Assembly: GCA_020845755.1 (NCBI GenBank)
Contig: JADLFE010000052.1
Coordinates: forward strand, 116,214-180,213
Length of the DNA stretch: 64,000 nt
DNA from: Phycisphaerales bacterium
GTDB lineage: Bacteria > Planctomycetota > Phycisphaerae > Phycisphaerales > UBA1924
Reading direction: 5' to 3'
Positions within the stretch are counted from its first letter, which is position 1, and each line of letters starts with the position of its first letter. The notes under the pieces are model-generated. The model was not told the DNA's origin. It ran no database searches and saw nothing but the letters and a program-made list of their open reading frames with translations. The translations under genes were made by a program, and so were the position numbers. Positions 17,087-25,746 of the stretch are shown here, one piece after another.

Positions 17087-18688
17087 ATGACGCTCAACGA
17101 ATTCCTCAGTCACTGGTCGATCACGGAGAACCCGTTCCGGGGCGAGGAAGCCCGCAACGACGCGGTGTTCGTCCGCATGACGGGTTCGGGCGGGCTGCGC
17201 GGCACGGGCGCGAAGTTGGTCGATCTGCAGACCGACACGCTGGCGTTCCCGCCACCGACCCATCCGCTGGCATCGTTCCACTCCGACTTTGACAAGGTGC
17301 TTGGCGATCTGCACCGCCCGAGCACGTCGATCGTGTTCGGCGAGAAGGGGAGCGGGAAGACGGCGATGCGACTGCAGATCGCGTCGCGGGTCGCGCAGCA
17401 CAACGCCGAGCACCCGGCGGCCCGCGTGCTGATGGTGGCGTACGACGATCTCAATCCGTTCCTTGCGCGGGTTCATGAGCGCGTGGGCGGCAAGACGCCG
17501 CTGGAGAGTTTCCAGCAGTTGCGGCTTGTAGACCACATGGACGCGATTCTGCACACGGTCGTGCCGCGGCTGGTTGATGCGATCCTCGGGTTGCGAGCGC
17601 AGGACGATCCGATCGACCTTGGCGCTGATGTGAAGCGGATCGCGCGGCGGCTGGATCGTTATGACGTACGGGACCTGCTGCTGTTGCAGGCGCTGTATGA
17701 CCGGCCGGAGCAGGCCGAGCATCGCACGGCGGAGTTGCGGGCGCGGCTGGGCGCGTGGCGCTCGATGTCGATTGTGCTGGGCGACGCGATGGTGCTGGTG
17801 GGGCCGATCGTGCTCGCGGCGTTGTTTGTGTGGGGCAAGTTTTTCACCCCGTCGTGGCTGACGGGCGATTGGCCGGTGTATGCGCTGGCGGGCCTTGGGG
17901 CGATGTGGGTGCTGTTCGCCCTGAAGCACGCGGTGTGGGACCGGCTGACGCTGGCGCGGACGTGCGGCAAGATCAAGAGGCAGTTGCGTGTCTTGTCGCG
18001 CTCGCCCCGGTCATGGGCCAAGTCGCTGCGGCAGTTGCCGGCGGGCTGCCGCGATCCGGAGGTCCTGCCGATCGGTGAGACGGACGAGGTTCGGTATTCG
18101 CTGTTTTCGAGGCTCCGTCGCCTGATCGGCGCGTTCGGTTATACCGGGATGCTGGTGGTGATCGATCGCGTGGACGAGCCGACGCTGGTGTCGGGCGATG
18201 CGGACCGGATGCGGGCGATCACGTGGCCCCTGCTGAACAACAAGTTTCTGCAGCAGGAAGGGCTGGGCGTGAAGATGCTCCTGCCCGTGGAATTGCGGCA
18301 CGCGCTGTTCCGCGAATCGAGCGCGTTCTTCCAGGATGCGCGGCTCGATAAGCAGAACATGATCGAACGGCTAACGTGGACCGGGCCGATGCTGTACGAC
18401 CTGTGCAACACGCGGCTGCAGGCGTGCCGCCCCGCGGGTTCGGCGCAGTTGGCGTTGCTGGACCTGTTCTCTGAGGACGTGACGCGGCAGGACGTGGTGG
18501 ACGCGCTGGACCAGATGCACCAGCCGCGGGATGCGTTCAAGTTCCTGTACCGGTGCATGACCGAGCACGCGAGCAACGTGACGAAGGACCAGAACGCGTG
18601 GCGGATCCCGAAACTGACGCTTGATCAGATCCGCAAGCAGGAAGCGGACCGGGTGCAGCAGTTGCATCGCGGGATTCGCCCGGCGTAG
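17087..18688 (+). CDS. P-loop ATPase-like protein with two central membrane helices
   Basis: 533 residues from ATG 17087 (MTLNEFLSHWSITENPF). Walker A is GEKGSGKTAMR near residue 90; a Walker B-like strand is GMLVVIDRVDEP near residue 350. Between them are two hydrophobic segments, roughly residues 227-247 (VLGDAMVLVGPIVLAALFVW) and 263-280 (YALAGLGAMWVLFALK). This arrangement, an NTPase interrupted by a paired membrane hairpin, resembles KAP-type P-loop NTPases, but I cannot assign the family firmly. The C-terminal part is helical. An upstream in-frame extension to 17021 crosses an inverted repeat and is rejected. Neighbours give no functional hint. Confidence 0.6.
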   Translation: MTLNEFLSHWSITENPFRGEEARNDAVFVRMTGSGGLRGTGAKLVDLQTDTLAFPPPTHPLASFHSDFDKVLGDLHRPSTSIVFGEKGSGKTAMRLQIASRVAQHNAEHPAARVLMVAYDDLNPFLARVHERVGGKTPLESFQQLRLVDHMDAILHTVVPRLVDAILGLRAQDDPIDLGADVKRIARRLDRYDVRDLLLLQALYDRPEQAEHRTAELRARLGAWRSMSIVLGDAMVLVGPIVLAALFVWGKFFTPSWLTGDWPVYALAGLGAMWVLFALKHAVWDRLTLARTCGKIKRQLRVLSRSPRSWAKSLRQLPAGCRDPEVLPIGETDEVRYSLFSRLRRLIGAFGYTGMLVVIDRVDEPTLVSGDADRMRAITWPLLNNKFLQQEGLGVKMLLPVELRHALFRESSAFFQDARLDKQNMIERLTWTGPMLYDLCNTRLQACRPAGSAQLALLDLFSEDVTRQDVVDALDQMHQPRDAFKFLYRCMTEHASNVTKDQNAWRIPKLTLDQIRKQEADRVQQLHRGIRPA

Positions 18689-18693
18689 TGCAC

Positions 18694-18722
18694 TTCACCG
18701 GGGCGATCGCGGAGAGCGCCGA
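18694..18722. repeat. One-sided remnant of the TTCACCG...CGGAGAG repeat
   Basis: The stretch starting TTCACCGGGGCGATCGCGG, a few bases after the preceding stop, resembles one end of the element at 12939-13110 (revcomp of its right end starts TTCACCGCGGGGCGACGCGG). No matching second arm is seen before the uvrD gene end. Confidence 0.35.
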
Positions 18723-18743
18723 GACCAGGAGCGGGGAGTGTGG

Positions 18744-21125
18744 TCAGCGGACGCGCTGGAGGCGGGCGTATTCGAGGACGAGTGTTTTGACACCGATCCC
18801 CTGGAAGTTGATCTTGGCGCGGGCGTTGGGGCCGCTCTCGATGGATTCGACGCGGCCGGTGCCGAATTGCGGGTGGCGGACGAGCGAGCCGACGGGAAAT
18901 GGGACGGCGGTGGAGGCGAGGGCGCGCGGGCGGACGTGGACTTCGTCGCTCTCGAAGCGTGGTTCTTCGCGCGGGGCGCGACCCATTCCGAACGAGTCGT
19001 CCATGCCTGATTGATCGGAGAGGGTGACGTGATCGGTGCCGATTTCGCCGAGGAAGCGGCTGGGGATGGTGCGTTCCGGCAGGCCGCGGGTGGTGCGGTA
19101 CTTGGCGCTGGTGAGGAGGAGTCGTCGCATGGCGCGGGTGATGCCGACGAAGCAGAGGCGGCGTTCCTCTTCCATTTGAGCGTCGGATTCGGCGGCGCGG
19201 AGGTGCGGGAGCATTCCCTCTTCGAGGCCGATGATGGCGACGGCGGGGAATTCGAGTCCTTTGGCGGCGTGGAGGGTCATCATCGTGACCGCGCCCTGCG
19301 TGGGGTCGACGGCGTCGGCGTCGGCGACGAGCGAGACGGATTCGAGGTAGGCGCGGAGCATGGCGAGCGTGGAGTGCGGGTCGAGCCTGGTGCCGCCGGT
19401 GGTGATAGGCGACGGATCGCCGTCGGGGTCGTATTCGAGTTCGAACTGGCGTGCGGAGGAGACGAGTTCGGCGAGGTTGTCGAGTCGTTCCTCGTCGGAT
19501 TCGCTCTTGCTGGCGTGGGCCTGGGCGCTGTACATGTTCTCCAGGCCGGATTCCTTGATGACGCGTTCGACGAGGGTGGCGAGGGATTCGGCGATGCCGT
19601 GCGAGGTGCCGAGAAAGCCTTCGACGCTGGTCCACGCGTCGAACATTTCGCAGAACTTGCGGCAGGCGGTGGCGGCGCGGGCGGTGATGCCGACGGGCTC
19701 GCCGGCGGCGGCGGCGCGGATGCCGTCGAAGAGCGTGGCGCGGCGTGAGGCGGCGTAGGCATCGACCTTGTCGACGGAGGTGTCGCCCAGGCCGCGGGTC
19801 GGGACGTTGAGGATGCGTGAGAGTGAGACGGAATCGGCGGAGTTTGCCAGGACGCGGAGGTAGGCGAGTGCGTTTTTGACTTCTTCGCGTTCGTAGAAGG
19901 CGGTGCCGCGTGCGATGACGTAGGGGACTCCGGCGGCACGAAGGGCGTCTTCCATGACGCGTGAGAGTGCGTTGGTGCGGTAGAAGATTGCCATGTCGCG
20001 CCAGGCGAGGCCGGCCTGGGTGTGGGTACCGGTGCCGGTGGCCTCGTGCTTGTGGCGGAGCCAGTCGACGACGACCATGGATTCGTGCTGCTCGTCGCGG
20101 CAGAGGATGGCCTCGACGTTGTCGCCGCCGGGCTTGCTGGTGAAGAGGGGCTTGTGCTTGCGTCGCTTGTTGTGCTTGATGTGGGTGTCGGCGGCGGTAA
20201 GGACGGGGGAGGTTGAGCGGAAGTTCTCGCCCAGCGCGATGACGGCGGCGCCGGGGTAGCGTTCCTCAAAGTCGAGGATGTTGGAGATATCGGCGCCGCG
20301 CCAGCCGTAGATTGCCTGGTCGGGGTCGCCAACGACGCAGATGTTGGGACGGCGCTCGGGCGAAACATCGCCTGCGAGGAGGGACGCGATGGCGAACTGG
20401 GCGCGGTTGGTATCCTGATATTCGTCGATGAGGAGGTACTGCCAGCGCGAGCGGCATTCCTCGCGGACTATATCGCTGTCGCGGAGGGCGCGGACGGTGC
20501 GGAGGAGCAGATCGTCGAAATCGACGGCGTTTGCTTGGCGCAGGGCGGCTTCGTAGGCCTCGTAGATCTTGGCGGCGGTGCGCGTGTAGAAGTCGCCGGC
20601 GCGGGCGGCGTAGGCCGCGGCGTCGATGAGTTCGTTCTTGGCATTGCTGATGGCGGAGAGAGCGGAACGCGGCGGCCAGTTGGTGGTAGAGAGATTCAGT
20701 TCATTGATCACGCGCTTAACGAGCGTGGATTGGTCGCTGGTGTCGTAGATGCTGAAGTCGGGCTTGAGGCCGGCCTGTTCGGCGTATCGGCGGAGGAGGC
20801 GGGCGCAGAGGGAGTGGAAGGTGGTGACGGTCAGGCCGCGCGAGGAACGCTCGTTGCCGGCGATGAGTGTGGCGACGCGTTCGCGCATCTCGCCGGCGGC
20901 CTTGTTGGTGAAGGTGAGGGCCATGATCGACCAGGCGGGGATGCCCAGACGGATGAGGTAGGCGATGCGGCGGGTGATGACGCGGGTCTTGCCGGAGCCG
21001 GCGGCGGCGAGGACCAGGAGCGGGCCTTCGGTGTGAAGGACGGCGCGGCGCTGGGGCTCGGTGAGGTCGTCGAGCAGATCGGCGGCGTTGATGTCGTCGG
21101 GTGAGTTGTGGTCGGCGCGTTCCAT
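18744..21125 (-). CDS. pcrA: UvrD/PcrA-type ATP-dependent 3'-5' DNA helicase
   Basis: 793 residues, superfamily 1A helicase for nucleotide-excision and recombination-linked repair. Motifs in order: Q-motif LTEPQRRAVLH, Walker A AAAGSGKTRVITRR, motif Ia LTFTNKAAGEM, DEYQDTN (motif II), VGDPDQAIYGWRGAD (motif III), LGENFRST (motif IV), TMMTLHAAKGLEFPAV (motif V) and CFVGITRAMRRL (motif VI). The C-terminus has a Tudor-like segment (VRHPQFGTGRVESIES) typical of PcrA for RNA polymerase contact. An ATG start is at 21125. The symbol could equally be uvrD. Confidence 0.95.
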   Translation of the reverse strand: MERADHNSPDDINAADLLDDLTEPQRRAVLHTEGPLLVLAAAGSGKTRVITRRIAYLIRLGIPAWSIMALTFTNKAAGEMRERVATLIAGNERSSRGLTVTTFHSLCARLLRRYAEQAGLKPDFSIYDTSDQSTLVKRVINELNLSTTNWPPRSALSAISNAKNELIDAAAYAARAGDFYTRTAAKIYEAYEAALRQANAVDFDDLLLRTVRALRDSDIVREECRSRWQYLLIDEYQDTNRAQFAIASLLAGDVSPERRPNICVVGDPDQAIYGWRGADISNILDFEERYPGAAVIALGENFRSTSPVLTAADTHIKHNKRRKHKPLFTSKPGGDNVEAILCRDEQHESMVVVDWLRHKHEATGTGTHTQAGLAWRDMAIFYRTNALSRVMEDALRAAGVPYVIARGTAFYEREEVKNALAYLRVLANSADSVSLSRILNVPTRGLGDTSVDKVDAYAASRRATLFDGIRAAAAGEPVGITARAATACRKFCEMFDAWTSVEGFLGTSHGIAESLATLVERVIKESGLENMYSAQAHASKSESDEERLDNLAELVSSARQFELEYDPDGDPSPITTGGTRLDPHSTLAMLRAYLESVSLVADADAVDPTQGAVTMMTLHAAKGLEFPAVAIIGLEEGMLPHLRAAESDAQMEEERRLCFVGITRAMRRLLLTSAKYRTTRGLPERTIPSRFLGEIGTDHVTLSDQSGMDDSFGMGRAPREEPRFESDEVHVRPRALASTAVPFPVGSLVRHPQFGTGRVESIESGPNARAKINFQGIGVKTLVLEYARLQRVR

Positions 21126-21475
21126 CGCGTCTGCTCCGGGCGAAATTCAGGCGGAGGGTAGGAGGGGTGGCGGGTGCGACATGGCACATCGCCAGGTTCC
21201 ACATGGCACTGCAGCACGAATCACCGAGTGTCCAAATCACCAAATCGCCAAATCAAGATCAGACGTTCAACTCGGAGGTGCACGGGGAATCACGGAGGGT
21301 ACAGGGGAAGGTGACGGGAGCGGCACCGACGACGAAGACAGCATCGACGCCACGAGGACAGGAGGGCCGACCTTGAGGCGAAGTCGGTGCATAGCAGACG
21401 GGATTCGAAGAACGTGGTCAAGCCACCAAGGCGGGGCTCGTCCACGCCGCCCGGAGCAGTCCCAATCTCGCATCG
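21126..21475. other. 350-base gap without a gene, containing decayed short-word repeats
   Basis: The gap between the helicase start and the permease stop has no supported gene. It contains tandem-like words at about 21240-21262 (CCAAATCACCAAATCGCC) and a CACGGAGGG word near 21292. Both resemble repeat words in other gaps. No transfer RNA, terminator or clear promoter was found; the helicase promoter must lie somewhere here. Confidence 0.5.
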
Positions 21476-23479
21476 TCACGATTTCTCGTGGTCGTGGTCT
21501 TTTTCGTCGGGTTCGCGGATGACTTTGACGACTTGTTCGGCGTCGTCCTGGAAGACGCGCGAGATCTCGGAGAGCGGGCCGGCGGAGCGGGTGATGAGGG
21601 AGACTTCGTCGGGGAGTTGCTTTGCGACCTCGCCGAGCACATCGCCGACGACCTTACGGCTGAAGAGCGAGCGGCGCGACTTGCCCATGATGAGCGTGTC
21701 GCAGCCGAAGGTGACGGTGTAGTCGAGGATCTCGGCGGGGACCTCGGTGCTGGTGACGTAGATGGGTATTACCGGTACGCCGGCGTCGCGTCCCATGACC
21801 ATGACCGTGCCGAGCGCTTCCTGGGCATCGCGGTCATCGTCGAGTTTGGGGATGTTGCCTGGCGTGACGTCGAGGACGCGGAGGGTGCGAACGTAGATGA
21901 CGAAGAGGATGGCGTTGCGTTGCTTGGCGAGTCGCACGGCGTATTCGCCCTGATCGCGGCCGCGGGCTGCGAGCATGATGCGTGGTCGTCCGGGCTCGAG
22001 TTTGATGGGCTTTTCGCGGAGTTCGGCCATCCAACCGGCGGCGGGTTCCACGACGCGCTCGGCGCGGGAGGCGGCGCGTGCCTTGATGATGATGCGGACG
22101 ACGAGCACGATGCCGACCAGTCCGGATGCGAAGGCGGTGGCGTGGGGCTTGGCGACGACGATGGTCGCCTCGATCGCGGTCATGAGCGCGGCGAGAGTCC
22201 AGAGCCCCGCGCGTTCCCAAGGGCGGATGTCGAGTTTCTTGTTGGCGGCGCAACTGAAGACGCTGATGCAGATGGCACCGACAACACCGATCGCGTACAA
22301 CTCGCCGAGGGACTTGGGATCGGCCTCGAACAGGAGAACTCCGGCAGGGAGGACGCAGGCGACGACCAGCGCGATCCATGGCACGCCGGAGTAGTTGAGT
22401 TTGGTGAGCGGGCGAGGGAGTTCTCCCTCGCGCGCCATGGAATACTGAACGGAGACCATGGCCATGATGGCGGTGTTGACTGCGGACATGAGGAGCAGAC
22501 CGAAAACGAGGGCGGTGGAGACACCGAAGTAGAGGCCGAAGGACGCCCCGAGCATTTTTCCGCCTGCCTCGGTGGCCAGGAGTTTGACGCCGACGTCGCG
22601 GTATTGGCGGACGTGCTCGGGGACGTGCTCTGGATTGACGCCGCCGAGGATTTCGTGCTTGACGTAGTCGGGGGTTGCCTGATTGATGAGCCCGGGCAGA
22701 GCGTTCATGGCGAGGCAGAAGATCATGTTGAGGAGGAGGACCTCGACGAGCACGATCCAGATGGTGCGTCGCGCCGTCTTGGCGACGGGCTCGGACATGA
22801 GGCCTGTCATGTTGGCGACGGCCTCGATGCCGGAGAGGGCTAGGACGATGCGGACGAGGCTCTCCCAGCGCTGCCACCAGTCGTCGATACCGGACGGGTT
22901 CCAAGTGACCTTCTGCAGGCCGGGCAGGACGAAGGGGATGCAGGCAACGGCGATGAGCAGGGAGGCGACGATGGCGACAAGGGCGATGACGAGGGCGAAG
23001 CGTCCGGCGGAGCGAGCGCCGAGCCAGTTGACCAGCCCGATGACGAAAATTGAAACGATTGCGACGGGGACAAGGAACTCATGGGGCATGTCGAAGTAGT
23101 GGAGCGCTTCGACCATGCTGAGCGCGGCGGTGACGATGTAATCGCAGAGGAGGAGCGTGGCACCGATGACCGAGAGGGTCGGCGAGAGAAGTCGGGATGC
23201 GGTATAGACGCCGCCGCCTTCGGGGAAGCAGCGGCAGATGATGGTGTAGGCCCAGGCGACGGCGGCCATGATGGCGGCCATGACGGTCATGTAGAGTGGG
23301 GAGGCGTGGCCGGTGTAGTAGAAGGCGAGGCCGAGGACGTAGAGACGGCTGGTGCCCCAATCGCCGAACAGGAGCGGCCCCGCGTGGAACCACTTGAGCG
23401 ATCGCGGGCGATGTTCGGCAACCAGCATGCGCGAGAGATCCTGCGCGACTCCATTCGCTTCGGCGGCGTGCACTCCCAC
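21476..23479 (-). CDS. APC-superfamily amino acid permease fused to a universal-stress (USP)-like domain
   Basis: 667 residues. Residues about 30-470 contain roughly twelve membrane helices of the amino acid-polyamine-organocation superfamily: LYVLGLAFYY, CFPEGGGVYTASRL, LALSGIEAVANMTG and SVQYSMAREGELPRPLTKLN. Residues about 505-640 are soluble and USP-like: PRIMLAARGRDQGEYAVRLA, then FGCDTLIMGKSRRSLFSRKVVG resembling the nucleotide-binding tail of USP proteins. The substrate is unknown. The first codon is a GTG at 23479 without a clear ribosome binding site; ATG 23428 is an alternative. It lies downstream of elbB on the same strand, separated by 107 bases. Confidence 0.8.
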   Translation of the reverse strand: MGVHAAEANGVAQDLSRMLVAEHRPRSLKWFHAGPLLFGDWGTSRLYVLGLAFYYTGHASPLYMTVMAAIMAAVAWAYTIICRCFPEGGGVYTASRLLSPTLSVIGATLLLCDYIVTAALSMVEALHYFDMPHEFLVPVAIVSIFVIGLVNWLGARSAGRFALVIALVAIVASLLIAVACIPFVLPGLQKVTWNPSGIDDWWQRWESLVRIVLALSGIEAVANMTGLMSEPVAKTARRTIWIVLVEVLLLNMIFCLAMNALPGLINQATPDYVKHEILGGVNPEHVPEHVRQYRDVGVKLLATEAGGKMLGASFGLYFGVSTALVFGLLLMSAVNTAIMAMVSVQYSMAREGELPRPLTKLNYSGVPWIALVVACVLPAGVLLFEADPKSLGELYAIGVVGAICISVFSCAANKKLDIRPWERAGLWTLAALMTAIEATIVVAKPHATAFASGLVGIVLVVRIIIKARAASRAERVVEPAAGWMAELREKPIKLEPGRPRIMLAARGRDQGEYAVRLAKQRNAILFVIYVRTLRVLDVTPGNIPKLDDDRDAQEALGTVMVMGRDAGVPVIPIYVTSTEVPAEILDYTVTFGCDTLIMGKSRRSLFSRKVVGDVLGEVAKQLPDEVSLITRSAGPLSEISRVFQDDAEQVVKVIREPDEKDHDHEKS

Positions 23480-23586
23480 GCCGAGATTTCAGGGCGGTGT
23501 CGCCCGGCCTGATGTGACACACGATAGCGGATTGGCGCTACTCGTAAAGGCGGCGTTTATGCGGCTGGCGTTCCCCGTGCGGGGCG

Positions 23587-24261
23587 CTAACGCACGCCGA
23601 GCAGCCTGGCGAGTTCGTCGACGAGGGCGCCGATGCCTGTGAAGACACCGTGCGGGCCGGATTCGCACATATAGGCGGGCGTGGAGACGATCAGGTTTTT
23701 GGCGTCGACGTGGGCCTCGGTGACACGGTGATCGACGTTGGAGGCGCCCATTTTGGACAGGGCAGCGGCGGTGCCGGGATCCGTGCCGATGGTGAGCGTG
23801 CACCCCGGGCCGCCCGAGGCGGTGCCGAGCACGCGGGCGGCGAGGACGGGTGCGATGCAGCAGAGGCCGATGGGCTTCTTGGCGGCGTGGAACTCGCGGA
23901 GTGAGCGTGCGACATCTGACTGGACGGAGCAATCGGGGCCCTTGGCGGCGAAGTCGCAGAGGTTCTTGGCGGCGCCGAAGCCGCCGGGGAAGACGAGAGC
24001 GTCGAAGTCGGCGGCATTGAGCGTGGCGAGGGGAGCGATCTTGCCGCGAGCGATGCGAGCGGATTCTTCGAGGACGTTGCGTGAGCCGACGCCGGGTTTG
24101 TGCGTGGCGTGGTTGACGACGGAGGATTGAGGGATGTCGGGCGCGAAGCAGGAGGCGGAAAGGCCGCGGCGATCGAGGTGGATGAGGACGCTGACGGCCT
24201 CGGTGATCTCGGCACCATCGAGGAAGCCGCTACCGGAGAGGACGACGGCGATGCGTTTCAT
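23587..24261 (-). CDS. elbB: ElbB-type DJ-1/PfpI-family protein
   Basis: 224 residues, class I glutamine amidotransferase-like fold. The N-terminus KRIAVVLSGSGFLDGAEITE, the segment DALVFPGGFGAAKNL and the nucleophile-elbow cysteine region KPIGLCCIAPVLAARVLG are typical of ElbB (enhancing lycopene biosynthesis protein 2), which in E. coli has reported glyoxalase activity. The physiological role is unclear. The start is ATG 24261, with GGGAG five bases upstream; an upstream extension in frame would overlap DUF1501. It follows the DUF1501 gene by 25 bases and is probably the third gene of that operon. Confidence 0.88.
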   Translation of the reverse strand: MKRIAVVLSGSGFLDGAEITEAVSVLIHLDRRGLSASCFAPDIPQSSVVNHATHKPGVGSRNVLEESARIARGKIAPLATLNAADFDALVFPGGFGAAKNLCDFAAKGPDCSVQSDVARSLREFHAAKKPIGLCCIAPVLAARVLGTASGGPGCTLTIGTDPGTAAALSKMGASNVDHRVTEAHVDAKNLIVSTPAYMCESGPHGVFTGIGALVDELARLLGVR

Positions 24262-24286
24262 GGGAACTCCCTTCGAGCAGATGGGG

Positions 24287-25738
24287 CTACGCGAGGACTT
24301 CCTTGACGAGTTTTCCGGCAACGTCGGTGAGGCGGAAGTCGCGTCCCTGGAAACGGTACGTCAGTCGCTCGTGGTCGATCCCGAGGAGGTGGAGCATGGT
24401 GGCGTGGAGATCGTGGACGTGGACGGGGTTTTCCTCGATGTTGTAGCCGAAGTCGTCGGTGCTGCCGAGGGTGGTGCCGGGCTTGACGCCGCCGCCGGCC
24501 ATCCAGATGGAGAAGCAGCGTGGGTGGTGATCGCGGCCATAGTCGTTGGGTGTCATGCGGCCTTGGCAATAGGCGGTGCGTCCGAATTCGCCGCCCCAGA
24601 CGACGAGCGTGTCGTCGAGAAGGCCGCGGCGTTTGAGATCGGTGACGAGCGCGGCGGAGGCCTGGTCGGTCTGGGCGCACTGATTAGTGATGCCGGAGGG
24701 GAGCGAGCCGTGCTGGTCCCAGCCTTGATGGAAGAGTTGCACGAATCGCACGCCACGCTCGAGCAGGCGGCGTGCGAGGATGCAGTTGGCGGCGTAGGTT
24801 CCGGGCGTGCGTGATGACGGGCCGTAGAGGTCAAAGATGTCCGCGGATTCGTCCGAGACGTCGGCGGCTTCGGGGACGCTGGTCTGCATTCGGAAGGCCA
24901 TCTCGGCCTGTTCCATGCGGGCGGCGACCTCTGGGTCGAGCGTGACCTTGGCCTGATCGGCGTTGAGCTTTGCGAGCGTGTCGAGCATACCGCGGCGGGT
25001 GTGGGGTGAAACGCCTTCGGGGTTGGTGAGGTAGAGCACGGGCTCTTTGCCTGCGCGGAACTGCACGCCCTGGTGCTCGCTTGGAAGGAAGCCGGAGCCC
25101 CAGAGGCGTGCGTAGAGGGGCTGATCGCGCGGCGCGTCCTTTGAGACGAGCACGATGAATGCGGGGAGGTTGGCGTTGGCGCTGCCCAGGCCGTAGGAGA
25201 GCCACGCGCCCATCGACGGGCGGCCGGCGAGTTGGTGGCCGGTGCAGAAGAAGGTGATGGCGGGGTCGTGGTTGATCGCCTCGGTGTGCATGGAGCGGAT
25301 GATGCAGAGGTCGTCTGCGATCTTGGCGGTGTGTGGGAGGAGGTCGCTGATCCAGGCGCGGGAGTTGCCGTGCTGCTGGAACTTGGTGAAGGAGCCGGCG
25401 AGGGGGAGGATGGACTGGTTGCCGCTCATGCCGGTGAGTCGCTGGCCGCGGCGCACGGAATCGGGGAGGGGCTCGCCGTGGCGTTGATTGAGCGTGGGTT
25501 TGGGGTCGAAGGTTTCGAGGTGTGACGGGCCGCCGGACTGGAAGAGGTAGACGACGCGTTTGGCCTTGGCGGGGAAGGTTGGGAACGCGGCGGGTTGGAT
25601 GGCGGGAGTGGAAGCGCGGGCGTCGAGGCCGCCGGCGGCGAGCGCGATTCCGCCGAGACCCAACGCGCTCATGCCGAGGAAGTGGCGACGCGAGAGGTTC
25701 ATGAGGTGGTCGCCGCAGCAGGAATGGCATGGGTTCAT
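24287..25738 (-). CDS. DUF1501 (sulfatase-fold) Tat-exported protein
   Basis: 483 residues. A Tat signal, SRRHFLGMSALGLGGIALAAGG, is followed by a mature region with the DUF1501 pattern: FQSGGPSHLETFDPKP, SDLLPHTAKIADDLCIIRSMHT, FVQLFHQGWDQHG, VVWGGEFGRTAYCQ and HHPRCFSIWMAGGGVK with HDLHATMLHLLGIDHERLTYRF. DUF1501 proteins have an alkaline-phosphatase/sulfatase-like fold and occur as partners of PSD1 cytochromes in Planctomycetes; the biochemical role is unknown. The start may be ATG 25738 (with a CHSCC segment) or ATG 25702. It follows the PSD1 gene by eight bases, so the two are one operon. Confidence 0.92.
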   Translation of the reverse strand: MNPCHSCCGDHLMNLSRRHFLGMSALGLGGIALAAGGLDARASTPAIQPAAFPTFPAKAKRVVYLFQSGGPSHLETFDPKPTLNQRHGEPLPDSVRRGQRLTGMSGNQSILPLAGSFTKFQQHGNSRAWISDLLPHTAKIADDLCIIRSMHTEAINHDPAITFFCTGHQLAGRPSMGAWLSYGLGSANANLPAFIVLVSKDAPRDQPLYARLWGSGFLPSEHQGVQFRAGKEPVLYLTNPEGVSPHTRRGMLDTLAKLNADQAKVTLDPEVAARMEQAEMAFRMQTSVPEAADVSDESADIFDLYGPSSRTPGTYAANCILARRLLERGVRFVQLFHQGWDQHGSLPSGITNQCAQTDQASAALVTDLKRRGLLDDTLVVWGGEFGRTAYCQGRMTPNDYGRDHHPRCFSIWMAGGGVKPGTTLGSTDDFGYNIEENPVHVHDLHATMLHLLGIDHERLTYRFQGRDFRLTDVAGKLVKEVLA

Positions 25739-25746
25739 AGAGATTC

